Of a DNA stretch of 64,000 nt, positions 24,708 through 33,878 are shown one piece after another. Position 1 is the first letter of the stretch; each line of letters opens with the position of its first letter. The translations under genes were made by a program, and so were the position numbers. The notes beneath the pieces were generated by a model. It had not been told where the DNA came from. It worked only from the letters and a program-made list of their open reading frames with translations, and did not search any database. The DNA lies in the NCBI GenBank assembly GCA_044867785.1, contig JBIOVM010000173.1:11305-75304 (forward strand), given 5' to 3'. Source of the stretch: DASRDR01 sp044867785 (GTDB taxonomy: Bacteria; Methylomirabilota; Methylomirabilia; Rokubacteriales; DASRDR01).

Positions 24708-26191
24708 ACCGGATCCCTCCCGCGGGCACGCCCCGCGAGCCGCTCCGGATCCTCTACGTGGCGGCCGAGGTCGCGCCGTTCGCGAAGACGGGCGGGCTGG
24801 CCGACGTCGCCGGCGCGCTCCCCCAGGCGCTCGCCCGGCTGGGGCACGACGTCCGCGTGATGCTGCCGCGGCATCGGGGCGTGGAGGCCGCGGCGGGCGC
24901 GCTCCGCATGGCCGTGCCCCGGCTGCCGGTCCCCGTCGGGGATCGCACGGCGGAGGGCGCGATCCTCGAAGGCCGGCTGGGCGACGTGCCCGTCTACTTC
25001 GTGGCGCACGACGGGTACTACGACCGGCCGGCGCTCTACGGGGCGAGCGACGACTGCGAGCGCTACGTGTTCTTCTGCCGAAGCGTCCTGGCGGCGCTTC
25101 CCGGCCTCGGCTGGATGCCCCACGTGATCCACGCCAACGACTGGCAGACCGGTCTCATCCCGGTCTATCTCGAGACCCTCGTCCGCGACGCGGGCGCCTA
25201 CGCGGACGTGGCGAGCGTGTTCACCGTCCACAACCTCGCGTACCAGGGCGTCTTCTGGCACTACGATCTGCCGATGACGGGCCTCGGCTGGGACCTCTTC
25301 ACGCCGGCCGGGATCGAGTTCTACGGGCACCTCTCGTTCCTCAAGGGCGGCCTCGTCTTCGCGGACCTCTTGACCACGGTGAGCCCGACCTACGCGCGGG
25401 AGGTCCAGACGCCCGAGTTCGGGGAGCGCCTGAACGGCGTCCTGCGCGAGCGGAGCGCGGACCTGATCGGCATCCTCAACGGCCTCGACGTCGAGGCCTG
25501 GAACCCGGCGACGGACCCCGACATCCCGAAGCGGTTCGACCGGGACGATCCCGGCGGCAAGGCGGCGTGCGCGGCCGCGCTCCGGGCCGAGATGGGGCTG
25601 CCGGACACCGGCGCTCGGGCGCCGCTCGTCGGGGTGGTGAGCCGGCTCGCCGAGCAGAAGGGGATCGACCTGGTCGCCGGCGCGGTCCCGGCCATCCGGG
25701 CCGCCGGCGGCCAGCTGGTCGTCCTGGGGGCCGGGGAGGCGCCCTTGGAGCGCCTGCTGGGCGAGCTGGCCGAGGCGCATCCCGAGTCGGTCGCGGTGCG
25801 CATCGGCTTCGACGACCGCCTGGCCCGGCGGATCTACGCCGGGTCGGACCTCTTCCTCATGCCCTCGCGCTACGAGCCCTGCGGGCTCGGTCAGCTCATC
25901 GCGCTCCGCTACGGCACGGTGCCGATCGTGCGCCGGACGGGTGGGCTCACCGACACGGTGCGCCCGTGGGACCCGGCGACGGGCGAGGGCACGGGATTCC
26001 TCTTCGACGAGCTGTCGGTCGCCGGCGCGAGCGCCGCGCTCGGGCGCGCCTTCGCCGCCCACGCGGACCCCGCGGCCTGGCGACGCCTCGTCCTGAACGC
26101 CATGGCGGCCGACTTCTCCTGGGACGCCTCGGCCGAGGCGTACGTCACCTGCTACCGGAGGGCCATCAAGAAGGCCCGGAGGCACGCATGA
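24704..26191 (+). CDS. glgA: Glycogen synthase (ADP-glucose type)
   Basis: The 495-residue GT5 enzyme extends alpha-1,4-glucan using ADP-glucose. Near the N-terminus, VAAEVAPFAKTGGLADVAGALP has the KTGGL ADP-glucose site (Lys28). VIHANDWQTGLIPVYLE and FTVHNLAYQGVFW are conserved in the first domain. LVGVVSRLAEQKGIDLV and SRYEPCGLGQLIALRYG, with the catalytic Glu-x7-Glu region, are in the second, and TGFLFDELS is near the end. GTG 24704 overlaps the transporter stop and its own stop overlaps the glnB ATG, tying glycogen synthesis to nitrogen signalling in one transcript. Confidence 0.95.
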   Translation: MNRIPPAGTPREPLRILYVAAEVAPFAKTGGLADVAGALPQALARLGHDVRVMLPRHRGVEAAAGALRMAVPRLPVPVGDRTAEGAILEGRLGDVPVYFVAHDGYYDRPALYGASDDCERYVFFCRSVLAALPGLGWMPHVIHANDWQTGLIPVYLETLVRDAGAYADVASVFTVHNLAYQGVFWHYDLPMTGLGWDLFTPAGIEFYGHLSFLKGGLVFADLLTTVSPTYAREVQTPEFGERLNGVLRERSADLIGILNGLDVEAWNPATDPDIPKRFDRDDPGGKAACAAALRAEMGLPDTGARAPLVGVVSRLAEQKGIDLVAGAVPAIRAAGGQLVVLGAGEAPLERLLGELAEAHPESVAVRIGFDDRLARRIYAGSDLFLMPSRYEPCGLGQLIALRYGTVPIVRRTGGLTDTVRPWDPATGEGTGFLFDELSVAGASAALGRAFAAHADPAAWRRLVLNAMAADFSWDASAEAYVTCYRRAIKKARRHA

Positions 26192-26526
26192 AGAAGATCG
26201 AAGCGATCATCAAGCCGTTCAAGCTCGATGACGTCAAGGAGGCGTTGACCGAGATCGGCGTCATCGGCATGACGGTGATGGAGGTCCGCGGGTTCGGCCG
26301 CCAGAAAGGGCATACCGAGCTCTACCGCGGCTCGGAGTACACGATCGACTTCCTGCCCAAGGTCAAGGTGGAGCTCGTCGTCGCCGACCCCATCGTGCCC
26401 AAGGTCGTCGAGACCATCATCGCCGCGGCCAAGACGGGGTCGATCGGCGACGGCAAGGTCTTCGTGCTGCCCGTGGAGGAGGCCGTGCGCATCCGGACGG
26501 GCGAGCGGGGTGAAGACGCGATCTAG
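26188..26526 (+). CDS. glnB: Nitrogen regulatory protein P-II
   Basis: The 112-residue trimeric signal protein binds ATP, ADP and 2-oxoglutarate and relays nitrogen and carbon status. The start MKKIEAIIKPFKLDDVKEAL is canonical. The T-loop carries RQKGHTELYRGSEYTIDFLPK with Tyr51, the uridylylation site, and Tyr46. The B-loop has KTGSIGDGKVFVLPVEEA, and the C-terminal RIRTGERGEDAI is typical of GlnB/GlnK. It overlaps the end of glgA (ATGA) and precedes glnE, whose product P-II controls in other bacteria. No amtB is adjacent, which favours a GlnB name, but GlnK cannot be excluded. Confidence 0.95.
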   Translation: MKKIEAIIKPFKLDDVKEALTEIGVIGMTVMEVRGFGRQKGHTELYRGSEYTIDFLPKVKVELVVADPIVPKVVETIIAAAKTGSIGDGKVFVLPVEEAVRIRTGERGEDAI

Positions 26527-26589
26527 CCGCTCGTCCGGCCCGCGCCAGGCTCGCCTCCTCGCTCGCCGGGACGGCCGCCCTCGACGGGG

Positions 26590-29500
26590 ATGCCCGGCCG
26601 ACCATCGCCCCGGCGGACTGGCGGTGCGTCAGGCACCGGCGACGGTGTCGTGCTGACCGAGCGGACGGCCGCGGCGGCGCTTCCGCCGATGGCCGCGTTT
26701 CTCGATCCCGCGGTCCCGCCCCCCGACTGTCTCGCGGGCTTGGCGCGCCTCGGCTTCGTCGATCCCAAGGGCGCGCTCGGCAACCTGCGGCGCCTCGCCG
26801 AGACGCCCGAGCTCCGCGACGAGCTCGCCCCGCTGCTCCCGCGACTCCTCCATCATCTCGGCAACTCGGCCGACCCGGACATGGCGCTCAACAATCTCGA
26901 GCGGCTGGCGGCGGCGGCGCTCGACCGCCGGGCCTTCTACGCCCTGCTCGCGCGTCATCCGGAGGGAGTCCCGATCCTCACCACGCTGACCGCCGCGAGC
27001 CAGTTCCTGGCCGACGCGCTCGTCCGCTCGCCGCAGATCGTCCCGTGGCTCCTCGACCCGCGCGTGATGCGGACACGCTCGCCCGAGGCGATGCACGCGG
27101 AAGTGGCCGGCGCCTGCCGGCCGTTCCGGACCGAGGAGGCCCGGCTCAACGCCCTCCGGCGCGTGAAGCGGCGCGAGCTGTGCCGGATCGGGCTCCGCGA
27201 CCTCCTGGGCGACGCGGACCTGGTCACGACGACGCAGGAGCTGTCGGAGCTGGCCGACGCGTGCCTCGCGCAGGCATGGGCGGCGGTCGAGCCGGCGCTC
27301 CTCGCCCGCTACGGGCGGCCTCGGCACCCGGGCGCGGACGGCCAGCCGACGCCGACCGGGTTCGCGGTGATCGCGCTCGGCAAGCACGGCGGCGTCGAGC
27401 TCAATTATTCGTCCGACATCGACCTCTGCTTCGTCTACGAGACCGAGGGCGAGACGGAGGGGCCCGAGGTCGTGTCGAATCGCACCTACTTCGCGCGCCT
27501 GGGCGAGCGGCTCATCGGCGCGCTGACCGCCATGACCGAGGAGGGCACGGCGTACCGGGTCGATCTCCGGCTCCGCCCCGAGGGCGCCGGCGGCCCGCTC
27601 GCGCTGCCCCTCGAAGCCTACCGCGCCTACCACACGACGCGCGGCGCGCTCTGGGAGCGCCAGGCCCTCATCAAGGCGCGCGTGGCGACCGGCGACGAGC
27701 GGGTCGGCCAGGCGTTCCTGGAGCTGGCGCAGGAGATCGTCTACCGGCCGGGCCTCGAGCGGGAAGCGCTGGCGGAGATCCGCGCGATGAAGAACCGCAT
27801 CGACCGGCTCCTTCGCGCGCGGGGCCAGCAAGAGCGCCACGTCAAGCTCGGCGTCGGCGGCATTCGCGACATCGAGTTCCACATCCAGGCGCTCCAGCTG
27901 CTCTACGGGGCCCAGGACCCGTGGCTCCGCGAGCGGAACAGCCTGCGGGCCCTCCACCGGCTGGCCGAGCGAGGGTATCTCTCGTGGGAGGAGTCGGGTC
28001 AGCTGGCCCACGCCTACGAGTTCCTCCGGCGGATCGAGCACCGGCTCCAGATCCTCCACGCGCTCCAGACCCACACGCTGCCGGCGGACCCGGCGGAGCT
28101 CGCCAAGCTCGCCCGCCGCCTGGGCTACGGGGGGGACGCGGAGACGGTGGCGCGCCAGCTCGTGGAGGACTACGACCGCACGCGCCGGACGGTGCGCGCC
28201 GCCTTCGAGGGCTTCTTCGACGCGGTGGTGCGGCCGCTCGCGGACACCCCGCCCTGGGACGACCCGAGCCTGGCGGCGGTCGCCTTTGCGGATCCGGATC
28301 GCGCCCGCCAGAACTTGCGGCTGCTCTGGGAGGGGCCGGCTCTCGTGACCGTGCCGGCGGCTGTCCGGGCCGCGCTCCGGACGCTCATTCCCGCCACCCT
28401 CGCCGCCCTCCGCGCGGCGCCGGATCCCGACGCGGCGCTCGACACGCTCGAGCGCTTCGTCGCCGCCGCGGGCCCGCGAACGGCGTACCTCGCCCGCCTG
28501 GCCGCGACGCCGGACCTGCTGCGCGGCGTGCTCGCGTTTTTCACGCGGTCGGAGCGGCTCGCGCAGACGCTGATCGCCCAGCCCGAGCTGCTGGACGAGC
28601 TGGGGACGTCGGTCGGCGGCGCGCCGCGGCCGGCGGGCGTCCTCCGGGCGGCGTTCCACGAGTTCAGCGCGCCCGGACTGGACGAGGCCGATCGGCTGCG
28701 CCTCTGGAAGCAGCGGGAAGAGCTCCGGATCGCCTGGCGCGATCTCATCCTGGGCGAGCGGCCGGGCCGGGTGGGCTGGGCGCTCGGGGAGCTGGCCGAG
28801 GCGAGCTTGGCCATCGCCTGGGCACGCGCGGTGGCCGAGACGCGCGCGATGCTGGGGGCGCCGCTCGCCGGGGGCCGCCCGGTGCCGGCCCTCCTGGTCG
28901 GCATGGGGAAGCTCGGGGGCCGCGAGCTCGACTACGGATCGGACCTCGACCTGGTCGTGCTCTACGGGGGGTCCGGTGACGCCGGCCCGGAGGCGCACGT
29001 CTACTTCGACCGCGTCGTCGACCGGCTGAACACCCTCCTGACGGCCATCACGCGGACCGGCCAGGTCTTCCGGCTGGACCTCCGCCTCCGGCAGGGCGGG
29101 AAGGCGACGGCGCTCGCCCACGACCTCCGGACGCTCGACCGCTATCTCGCGGACGAGGCGGCGCTCTGGGAGCGCCAGGCGCTCGTCCGGGCGCGCCCCC
29201 TCCTGGGCGACCCGATGCTGGCTCGCGGATTCGTCGCGCTCCGGCAGGCGCGCGTCTTCGGGCCGGGGCTCTCCGCCCACGAGCGCGCGGAGATCGACCA
29301 CGTCCGCGGCCGCATGGAAACGGAGCTGGGCCGCGAGGGCCCCGGACGCATCCACCTCAAGTTCGGCGCCGGCGGGCTGGTCGACATCGAGTTCCTCACC
29401 CAGGTCCTCCAGCTGGCGCACGGCGCCCGGCATCGGGCCCTTCGGAGCCCGTCGACGCGCCTCGCGCTGACGCGTCTCGGCACGCTGGGCATCCTGCCGG

Positions 29501-29742
29501 AGGCGACGGCGCGCCGGCTCCTCGAGGCGTACGAGTTCCTGCGCCGCCTGCTGCGGTCCTTGCGGCTTCGCCAGGCGCGGCCGCCGGACTGCTTGCCCAC
29601 GACCGGCCACGTGCTCGCGCGCCTCGCCCGCGAGATGGGCGCCGAGAGCGGCCGGGCACTGCTCGCGCGCCACCGCGAGGTGGCGGAGATGGTGCGCGCG
29701 GAGTATCGTCGGGTGATGGGGGGCGCGGGAGGGGACGCGTGA
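26590..29742 (+). CDS. glnE: Bifunctional glutamine synthetase adenylyltransferase/deadenylase
   Basis: The 1050-residue protein has the two tandem nucleotidyltransferase halves of GlnE. The first has GKHGGVELNYSSDIDLCF with Asp276 and Asp278 and would remove AMP from glutamine synthetase. The second has GKLGGRELDYGSDLDLVV with Asp785 and Asp787 and would add it. Each half is followed by the helical GlnD_UR_UTase-like region (KLGVGGIRDIEFHIQALQL; KFGAGGLVDIEFLTQVLQL). P-II proteins switch between the activities, so the glnB neighbour fits. The start could be ATG 26590 or GTG 26650, since the first 20 residues are low complexity. The stop overlaps the polA GTG by four bases. Confidence 0.95.
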   Translation: MPGRPSPRRTGGASGTGDGVVLTERTAAAALPPMAAFLDPAVPPPDCLAGLARLGFVDPKGALGNLRRLAETPELRDELAPLLPRLLHHLGNSADPDMALNNLERLAAAALDRRAFYALLARHPEGVPILTTLTAASQFLADALVRSPQIVPWLLDPRVMRTRSPEAMHAEVAGACRPFRTEEARLNALRRVKRRELCRIGLRDLLGDADLVTTTQELSELADACLAQAWAAVEPALLARYGRPRHPGADGQPTPTGFAVIALGKHGGVELNYSSDIDLCFVYETEGETEGPEVVSNRTYFARLGERLIGALTAMTEEGTAYRVDLRLRPEGAGGPLALPLEAYRAYHTTRGALWERQALIKARVATGDERVGQAFLELAQEIVYRPGLEREALAEIRAMKNRIDRLLRARGQQERHVKLGVGGIRDIEFHIQALQLLYGAQDPWLRERNSLRALHRLAERGYLSWEESGQLAHAYEFLRRIEHRLQILHALQTHTLPADPAELAKLARRLGYGGDAETVARQLVEDYDRTRRTVRAAFEGFFDAVVRPLADTPPWDDPSLAAVAFADPDRARQNLRLLWEGPALVTVPAAVRAALRTLIPATLAALRAAPDPDAALDTLERFVAAAGPRTAYLARLAATPDLLRGVLAFFTRSERLAQTLIAQPELLDELGTSVGGAPRPAGVLRAAFHEFSAPGLDEADRLRLWKQREELRIAWRDLILGERPGRVGWALGELAEASLAIAWARAVAETRAMLGAPLAGGRPVPALLVGMGKLGGRELDYGSDLDLVVLYGGSGDAGPEAHVYFDRVVDRLNTLLTAITRTGQVFRLDLRLRQGGKATALAHDLRTLDRYLADEAALWERQALVRARPLLGDPMLARGFVALRQARVFGPGLSAHERAEIDHVRGRMETELGREGPGRIHLKFGAGGLVDIEFLTQVLQLAHGARHRALRSPSTRLALTRLGTLGILPEATARRLLEAYEFLRRLLRSLRLRQARPPDCLPTTGHVLARLAREMGAESGRALLARHREVAEMVRAEYRRVMGGAGGDA

Positions 29743-32342
29743 GCGAGCCGGCCGAGCGCTTCTACCTCGTCGACGGTCCGTCCTACCTGTACCGCGCCTA
29801 CCACGCCATCGGCCATCTCTCCACGTCGCGCGGGCTGCCCACCAACGCGACCCTGGGGATGACGATGATGCTCTGGAAGATCCTGCGGGAGGATCGACCG
29901 AGCTACATGGGGATCGCCTGGGACGCGCCGGGCCCGACGTTCCGCCACGAGCAGTTCGGGGCGTACAAGAGCGAGCGCCCCGGCATGCCGAAGGACCTCG
30001 TCGAGCAGATCCCCTGGGTGCGGCGCTCGTTCGAGGCGCTGGGCCTCCCCTTCCTCGAGGCGCCCGGCTACGAGGCGGACGACATCCTGGCCACCGTCGC
30101 CGGCCGGCTTCGGGACACCGAGGTCGAGCTGGTCCTGGTGACGGCGGACAAGGATGCCCTCCAGCTCGTCGGGCCACGCGTCACGGTGCTCTCGGTCCTG
30201 GGCCGGACCGGCGAGCGCATCGTCTACGACGCGGCGAAGGTCCAGGAGAAGTGGGGCGTCCCGCCCGCGCGCATCCCCGACATCCTGGCGCTGATGGGGG
30301 ACTCCATCGACAACATTCCCGGCGTGCCGGGGGTGGGGGAGACCACCGCGCAGAAGCTCCTGCGCGAGTTCGGGAGCCTGGAGGCCCTCTACGCGAACCT
30401 GGCGGTCGTCACGGGCCCGAAGCTCCGCGAGTCGCTGGCGCGCCACCGCGATCAGGCCTTCCTGTCTCGCCAGCTGGCCGTGCTCCAGGACACGCTCCCC
30501 GTCGAGCTCGACCTGGGGCGCTTCCGCGTGCGAGAGCCGGACTGGGAGCGCTTGCGCGCCCTCTGGACCGAGCTCGAGTTCACGTCGCTCCTGCGCCAGG
30601 TTCCCGCCCGCACCGTGACCCTGCCCACGGAGGCCGTGCCGGTGGTGGACGAGACGGGCTGGCACGAGTTCCTCCGCCGCGCCGGCGACCGGGTCGCCCT
30701 CGAGCCGGTCCTGACCGGGAGCCCACCGGGCCTGGTGCTCCACGGGCTGGCGGCCTACGCGCCGGAGGCCGGCGTCTGCTACCACCCCGGCCGGCCGGCG
30801 CTCCCGCCCGGCCTGCGCCTGATCGGGCACGACACCAAGGCCCTCGTCGCATGGGCGCGCGAGACCGGCGTCGCGCTGGGCGCGGGGATCGACGACACGG
30901 CGGTCGCCGCCTACCTCCTCAACTCGGGGCGGAGCGGTTATCCGCTCGACCAGCTGTGTGCCGACGCCGGGAGCGCGGGCATCCCGGGCGCCCTCGCGAG
31001 CCTCCTCGACGGCGCCCCGGTGGACGACGCCGACCCGGCGACGGTCGCGGCCTGGACCGGAGCGCGGGCGGCGGGCGTGTGGCGGCTCGCCGAATGCCAG
31101 GCGCCGCTCCTCGCCGAGCACGGGCTTCAGAGCCTCTACGAGACCCTGGAGGTGCCGCTCGTGCCCGTGCTCGCGGACATGGAGCGGGTCGGGATCCGGG
31201 TGGATCCGGAGCGGCTCGCCGCGCTCACCAAGGAGCTCGACACGCAGCTGGACGCGCTCTTCCGGGAGATCCACCAGCTCGCCGGCGAGCCGGTCAACCC
31301 GAACTCGCCGAAGCAGCTCGCCACCGTGCTGTTCGAGAAGCTGAAGCTGCCGCCGCTCAAGCGCACGAAGACCGGCTACTCGACCGATGTGGACGTCCTG
31401 GAGGAGCTGGCCCTCGGGCACCCGCTGCCGCGGAAGATCCTGGAGTACCGCCAGCTCGCCAAGCTGAAGGGCACCTACGCCGACGCCCTGCCGGGGCTGA
31501 TCCACCCCCGCACGGGGCGGATCCACACCTCGTTCAACCAGCTGGTCGCGGCGACGGGCCGGCTCTCGTCGTCCAATCCCAACCTCCAGAACATTCCCAT
31601 CCGCTCGGAGCTCGGGCGACGCATCCGCCAGGCGTTCATTCCCGAGGAGGGCTGGCGCTTCGTGGCGGCCGACTACTCGCAGATCGAGCTGCGCATCCTC
31701 GCGCACTTCACGGAAGAGCCGGCGCTGGTCGAGGCCTTCCTCGCGGGCGCCGACATCCACACCCGGACGGCGGCCCAGATCATGGGCGCGGCGCCGGACG
31801 CGGTGACGGCCGAGATGCGGCGCCTGGCCAAGGTGGTCAACTTCGGGATCCTCTACGGGCTGTCGGGATTCGGGCTCTCCCAGGCCGTGTCGATCGGGCG
31901 CGCCGAGGCCCAGAAGTTCATCGACGACTACTTCGCGGCGCACCCCCGGGTCCGCGCCTACATCGACCGCGTGGTGGCGGAGGGGCGAGCTCAGGGCTAC
32001 GTCACCACGCTCCTCGGGCGGCGCCGGTACCTGCCCGAGCTCCACGCGCGGAATCCCGCCGCGCGGGGCGCCGCGGAGCGGATGGCGGCCAACGCGCCCA
32101 TCCAGGGGACGGCGTCCGACATCATCAAGCTCGCGATGGTGCGGCTGGCGGAGGTCCTCCCCGCGCGGGGTCTCAGGAGCCGCATGCTGCTCCAGGTGCA
32201 CGACGAGCTCCTCCTCGAGGTTCCCGAGCCCGAGGTCAGGACGGTGTGCGCCCTCCTGCCCGAGATCATGGAGGCGGTGGTGGCGCTCGCCGTGCCCCTC
32301 CGTGTCGACGTGAAGGCCGGCCGCGACTGGTCCGAGGTCTAG
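29739..32342 (+). CDS. polA: DNA polymerase I with a degenerate 3'-5' exonuclease domain
   Basis: The 867-residue enzyme processes Okazaki fragments and fills repair gaps. The 5'-3' exonuclease covers residues 1 to about 270 (YLVDGPSYLYRAYHAI, APGYEADDILATVAGRL, MGDSIDNIPGVPGVG). The region from 310 to 480 should be the proofreading domain, but exo I reads VALEPV instead of a D-x-E, exo II reads GHDTKAL, and no exo III Asp is seen; it is probably inactive, as in Taq and Bacillus. The polymerase has DYSQIELRIL (Asp645), RRLAKVVNFGILYGLSGFG and QVHDELLLEV (Asp822). GTG 29739 lies in a GTGA overlap with glnE. Confidence 0.95.
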   Translation: MSEPAERFYLVDGPSYLYRAYHAIGHLSTSRGLPTNATLGMTMMLWKILREDRPSYMGIAWDAPGPTFRHEQFGAYKSERPGMPKDLVEQIPWVRRSFEALGLPFLEAPGYEADDILATVAGRLRDTEVELVLVTADKDALQLVGPRVTVLSVLGRTGERIVYDAAKVQEKWGVPPARIPDILALMGDSIDNIPGVPGVGETTAQKLLREFGSLEALYANLAVVTGPKLRESLARHRDQAFLSRQLAVLQDTLPVELDLGRFRVREPDWERLRALWTELEFTSLLRQVPARTVTLPTEAVPVVDETGWHEFLRRAGDRVALEPVLTGSPPGLVLHGLAAYAPEAGVCYHPGRPALPPGLRLIGHDTKALVAWARETGVALGAGIDDTAVAAYLLNSGRSGYPLDQLCADAGSAGIPGALASLLDGAPVDDADPATVAAWTGARAAGVWRLAECQAPLLAEHGLQSLYETLEVPLVPVLADMERVGIRVDPERLAALTKELDTQLDALFREIHQLAGEPVNPNSPKQLATVLFEKLKLPPLKRTKTGYSTDVDVLEELALGHPLPRKILEYRQLAKLKGTYADALPGLIHPRTGRIHTSFNQLVAATGRLSSSNPNLQNIPIRSELGRRIRQAFIPEEGWRFVAADYSQIELRILAHFTEEPALVEAFLAGADIHTRTAAQIMGAAPDAVTAEMRRLAKVVNFGILYGLSGFGLSQAVSIGRAEAQKFIDDYFAAHPRVRAYIDRVVAEGRAQGYVTTLLGRRRYLPELHARNPAARGAAERMAANAPIQGTASDIIKLAMVRLAEVLPARGLRSRMLLQVHDELLLEVPEPEVRTVCALLPEIMEAVVALAVPLRVDVKAGRDWSEV

Positions 32343-32349
32343 CGACCCC

Positions 32350-33201
32350 ATGCCCGAGTTCCGGTACGTGGTGTGCGACGTGTTCACCGAGCGGCCGCTC
32401 GAGGGGAACCCGCTGGCCGTGTTCACGGACGCGCGGGGCATTCCCGAGGCTCTGCTCCAGCCGCTGGCGCGGGAGCTCCATCTTTCGGAGACGGTCTTCT
32501 GCTACCCGGCGCGGGCCGGTGGCCACGTGCGGATCCGCATCTTCACGCCGGACCACGAGCTGCCCTTCGCGGGCCATCCCGTGCTGGGCTCCGCGTTCGT
32601 CCTCGCCGCGCCGCTCCAGCTGGGGGAGATCGTCCTCGAGACCGGCGTCGGGCCGGTGCCGGTGCGGCTCGAGCGCGAGGGGGCGCGGATCGTCTTCGGG
32701 CGCATGGTCCAGCCGGTGCCGAAGATCGAGCCGTTCCCGGACCCGGAGAGCCTCCTCCCGATCCTGGGAGTCGAGCGTGCGACGCTTCCGGTGGAGCTCT
32801 ACGACAACGGCCCCCGCCACGTGTACGTGGCCCTCGGGAGCGAGGCCGAGGTGGCGGCGCTCCGGCCCGACTTTCAGGCGCTGGCGCGTCTCCTGCCGCG
32901 CGGGACGACGAACTGCTTCGCGGGGGCGGGGCGCCGCTGGAAGACCCGCGCCTTCGCCCCGGGCGCCGGGGTCACCGAGGACCCCGCCACGGGCTCCGCC
33001 GCCGGGCCGCTGGCCTGTCACCTGGCGCGCCACGGGCGGATCGCCTTCGGCGAGGAGATCGAGATCCGCCAAGGGGCCGAGATCGGCCGGCCGAGCGTCC
33101 TGTTCGCGCGCGCCGACGGCACCGCCGACCGGATCGAGCGCGTCGAGGTAGGCGGCTCCGCCGTCACGGTCGCGCGCGGCGAGTTCCGGCTGCCGGGCTG
33201 A
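32350..33201 (+). CDS. PhzF family isomerase/epimerase-like protein
   Basis: The 283-residue protein has the diaminopimelate-epimerase-like fold of PhzF. It starts FRYVVCDVFTERPLEGNPLAVF and has HLSETVF with the catalytic acid Glu47. FTPDHELPFAGHPVLGSAFVL is in the first lobe and FAPGAGVTEDPATGSAAGPLA in the second; all are family signatures. The bacterial substrate is usually unknown and no phenazine genes are nearby, so the name describes the family and not the pathway. It follows polA by seven nt. Confidence 0.88.
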   Translation: MPEFRYVVCDVFTERPLEGNPLAVFTDARGIPEALLQPLARELHLSETVFCYPARAGGHVRIRIFTPDHELPFAGHPVLGSAFVLAAPLQLGEIVLETGVGPVPVRLEREGARIVFGRMVQPVPKIEPFPDPESLLPILGVERATLPVELYDNGPRHVYVALGSEAEVAALRPDFQALARLLPRGTTNCFAGAGRRWKTRAFAPGAGVTEDPATGSAAGPLACHLARHGRIAFGEEIEIRQGAEIGRPSVLFARADGTADRIERVEVGGSAVTVARGEFRLPG

Positions 33202-33510
33202 GCGCGTCGGCCCCGATCCTAGTCGCCGCCTGAACCGCGCCGGGCGACAGGCTGCCGATCGCCCGGAAGACGTCGACCTGGACAGAGAGAGCAATGAAGA
33301 CCTTGATCGTCTTGGCAGTCGCCACGCACATCGTGCTTCCGATGTCGTTCCTCGCGTTGGGAGCTCGTCATGGGCGCCCCCCTCGTCTCGATCCTCACGA
33401 TCATGCTGCAGATGCGAAGATCGGGCGGAGGAAGGACCTGAGGGTCAACCCCGCACGATCGCCGGCCCATCGCTTCTCACCGCTCGCTGGCCAGAGTAGG
33501 ATGAGGCGCC
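33202..33510 (+). other. Intergenic stretch with a possible degenerate membrane peptide
   Basis: About 309 bases lie between the PhzF gene and the coiled-coil pseudogene. An ATG at 33294 after a gagagag tract opens a hydrophobic start (MKTLIVLAVATHIVLPMSFL), but the frame then becomes Arg/His/Asp-rich and runs into the next gene out of frame. A second frame gives WELVMGAPLVSILTIMLQM and stops at 33441. Composition is visibly less GC-rich than the flanks. This may be a decayed small membrane-protein gene. A possible -10 (TAGGAT, 33497-33502) stands 8 nt before the next ATG. Confidence 0.35.
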
Positions 33511-33851
33511 ATGGATCCCGACTTCCGCGCCGCGGTGGACGAGCTGCGGCGACACGTCGACGCGAATGCCACCGAGACACGGCGGCACTTCGACGTCGTG
33601 GGCGAGGCGTTGCGCGCCGAGGTCCGGCTGGTCGCCGAGGAGATTACCGCCCTCTCGAAGCGGGTCGATCGGGTGAGGCCAACCTCCGGGAGGAGATCCT
33701 CCGGGCCCAGCGCGAGCTGAGCGCGATGATTCGGTTCTCGTACGCCGAGCTCGATCGGAAGATCCAGGGGCTCGAGGCGCGGGTCAGCGAGCTCGCCCTG
33801 CAATACGGTGAGCTCGAATCCCGGTTGCATCGCCTGGAAGCCCGTCGCTAG
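33511..33851 (+). pseudogene. Small coiled-coil protein gene with a one-base frameshift
   Basis: From ATG 33511 the frame reads MDPDFRAAVDELRRHVDAN and continues through EITALSKRVDRV, then turns into low complexity and stops at 33720. The neighbouring frame picks up exactly there with EANLREEILRAQRELSAM and continues through SYAELDRKIQGLEARVSEL to TAG 33849-33851. Adding one base near 33674 (gggtg-aggcc) restores an uninterrupted coiled coil of about 113 residues. The heptad pattern is clear on both sides. It may be a real mutation or an assembly error. The product resembles the small coiled-coil protein at 58082 in size and style. Function is unknown. Confidence 0.65.
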
Positions 33852-33878
33852 CTCCGGCCGGAGCCGGCGCGCGAAGCA

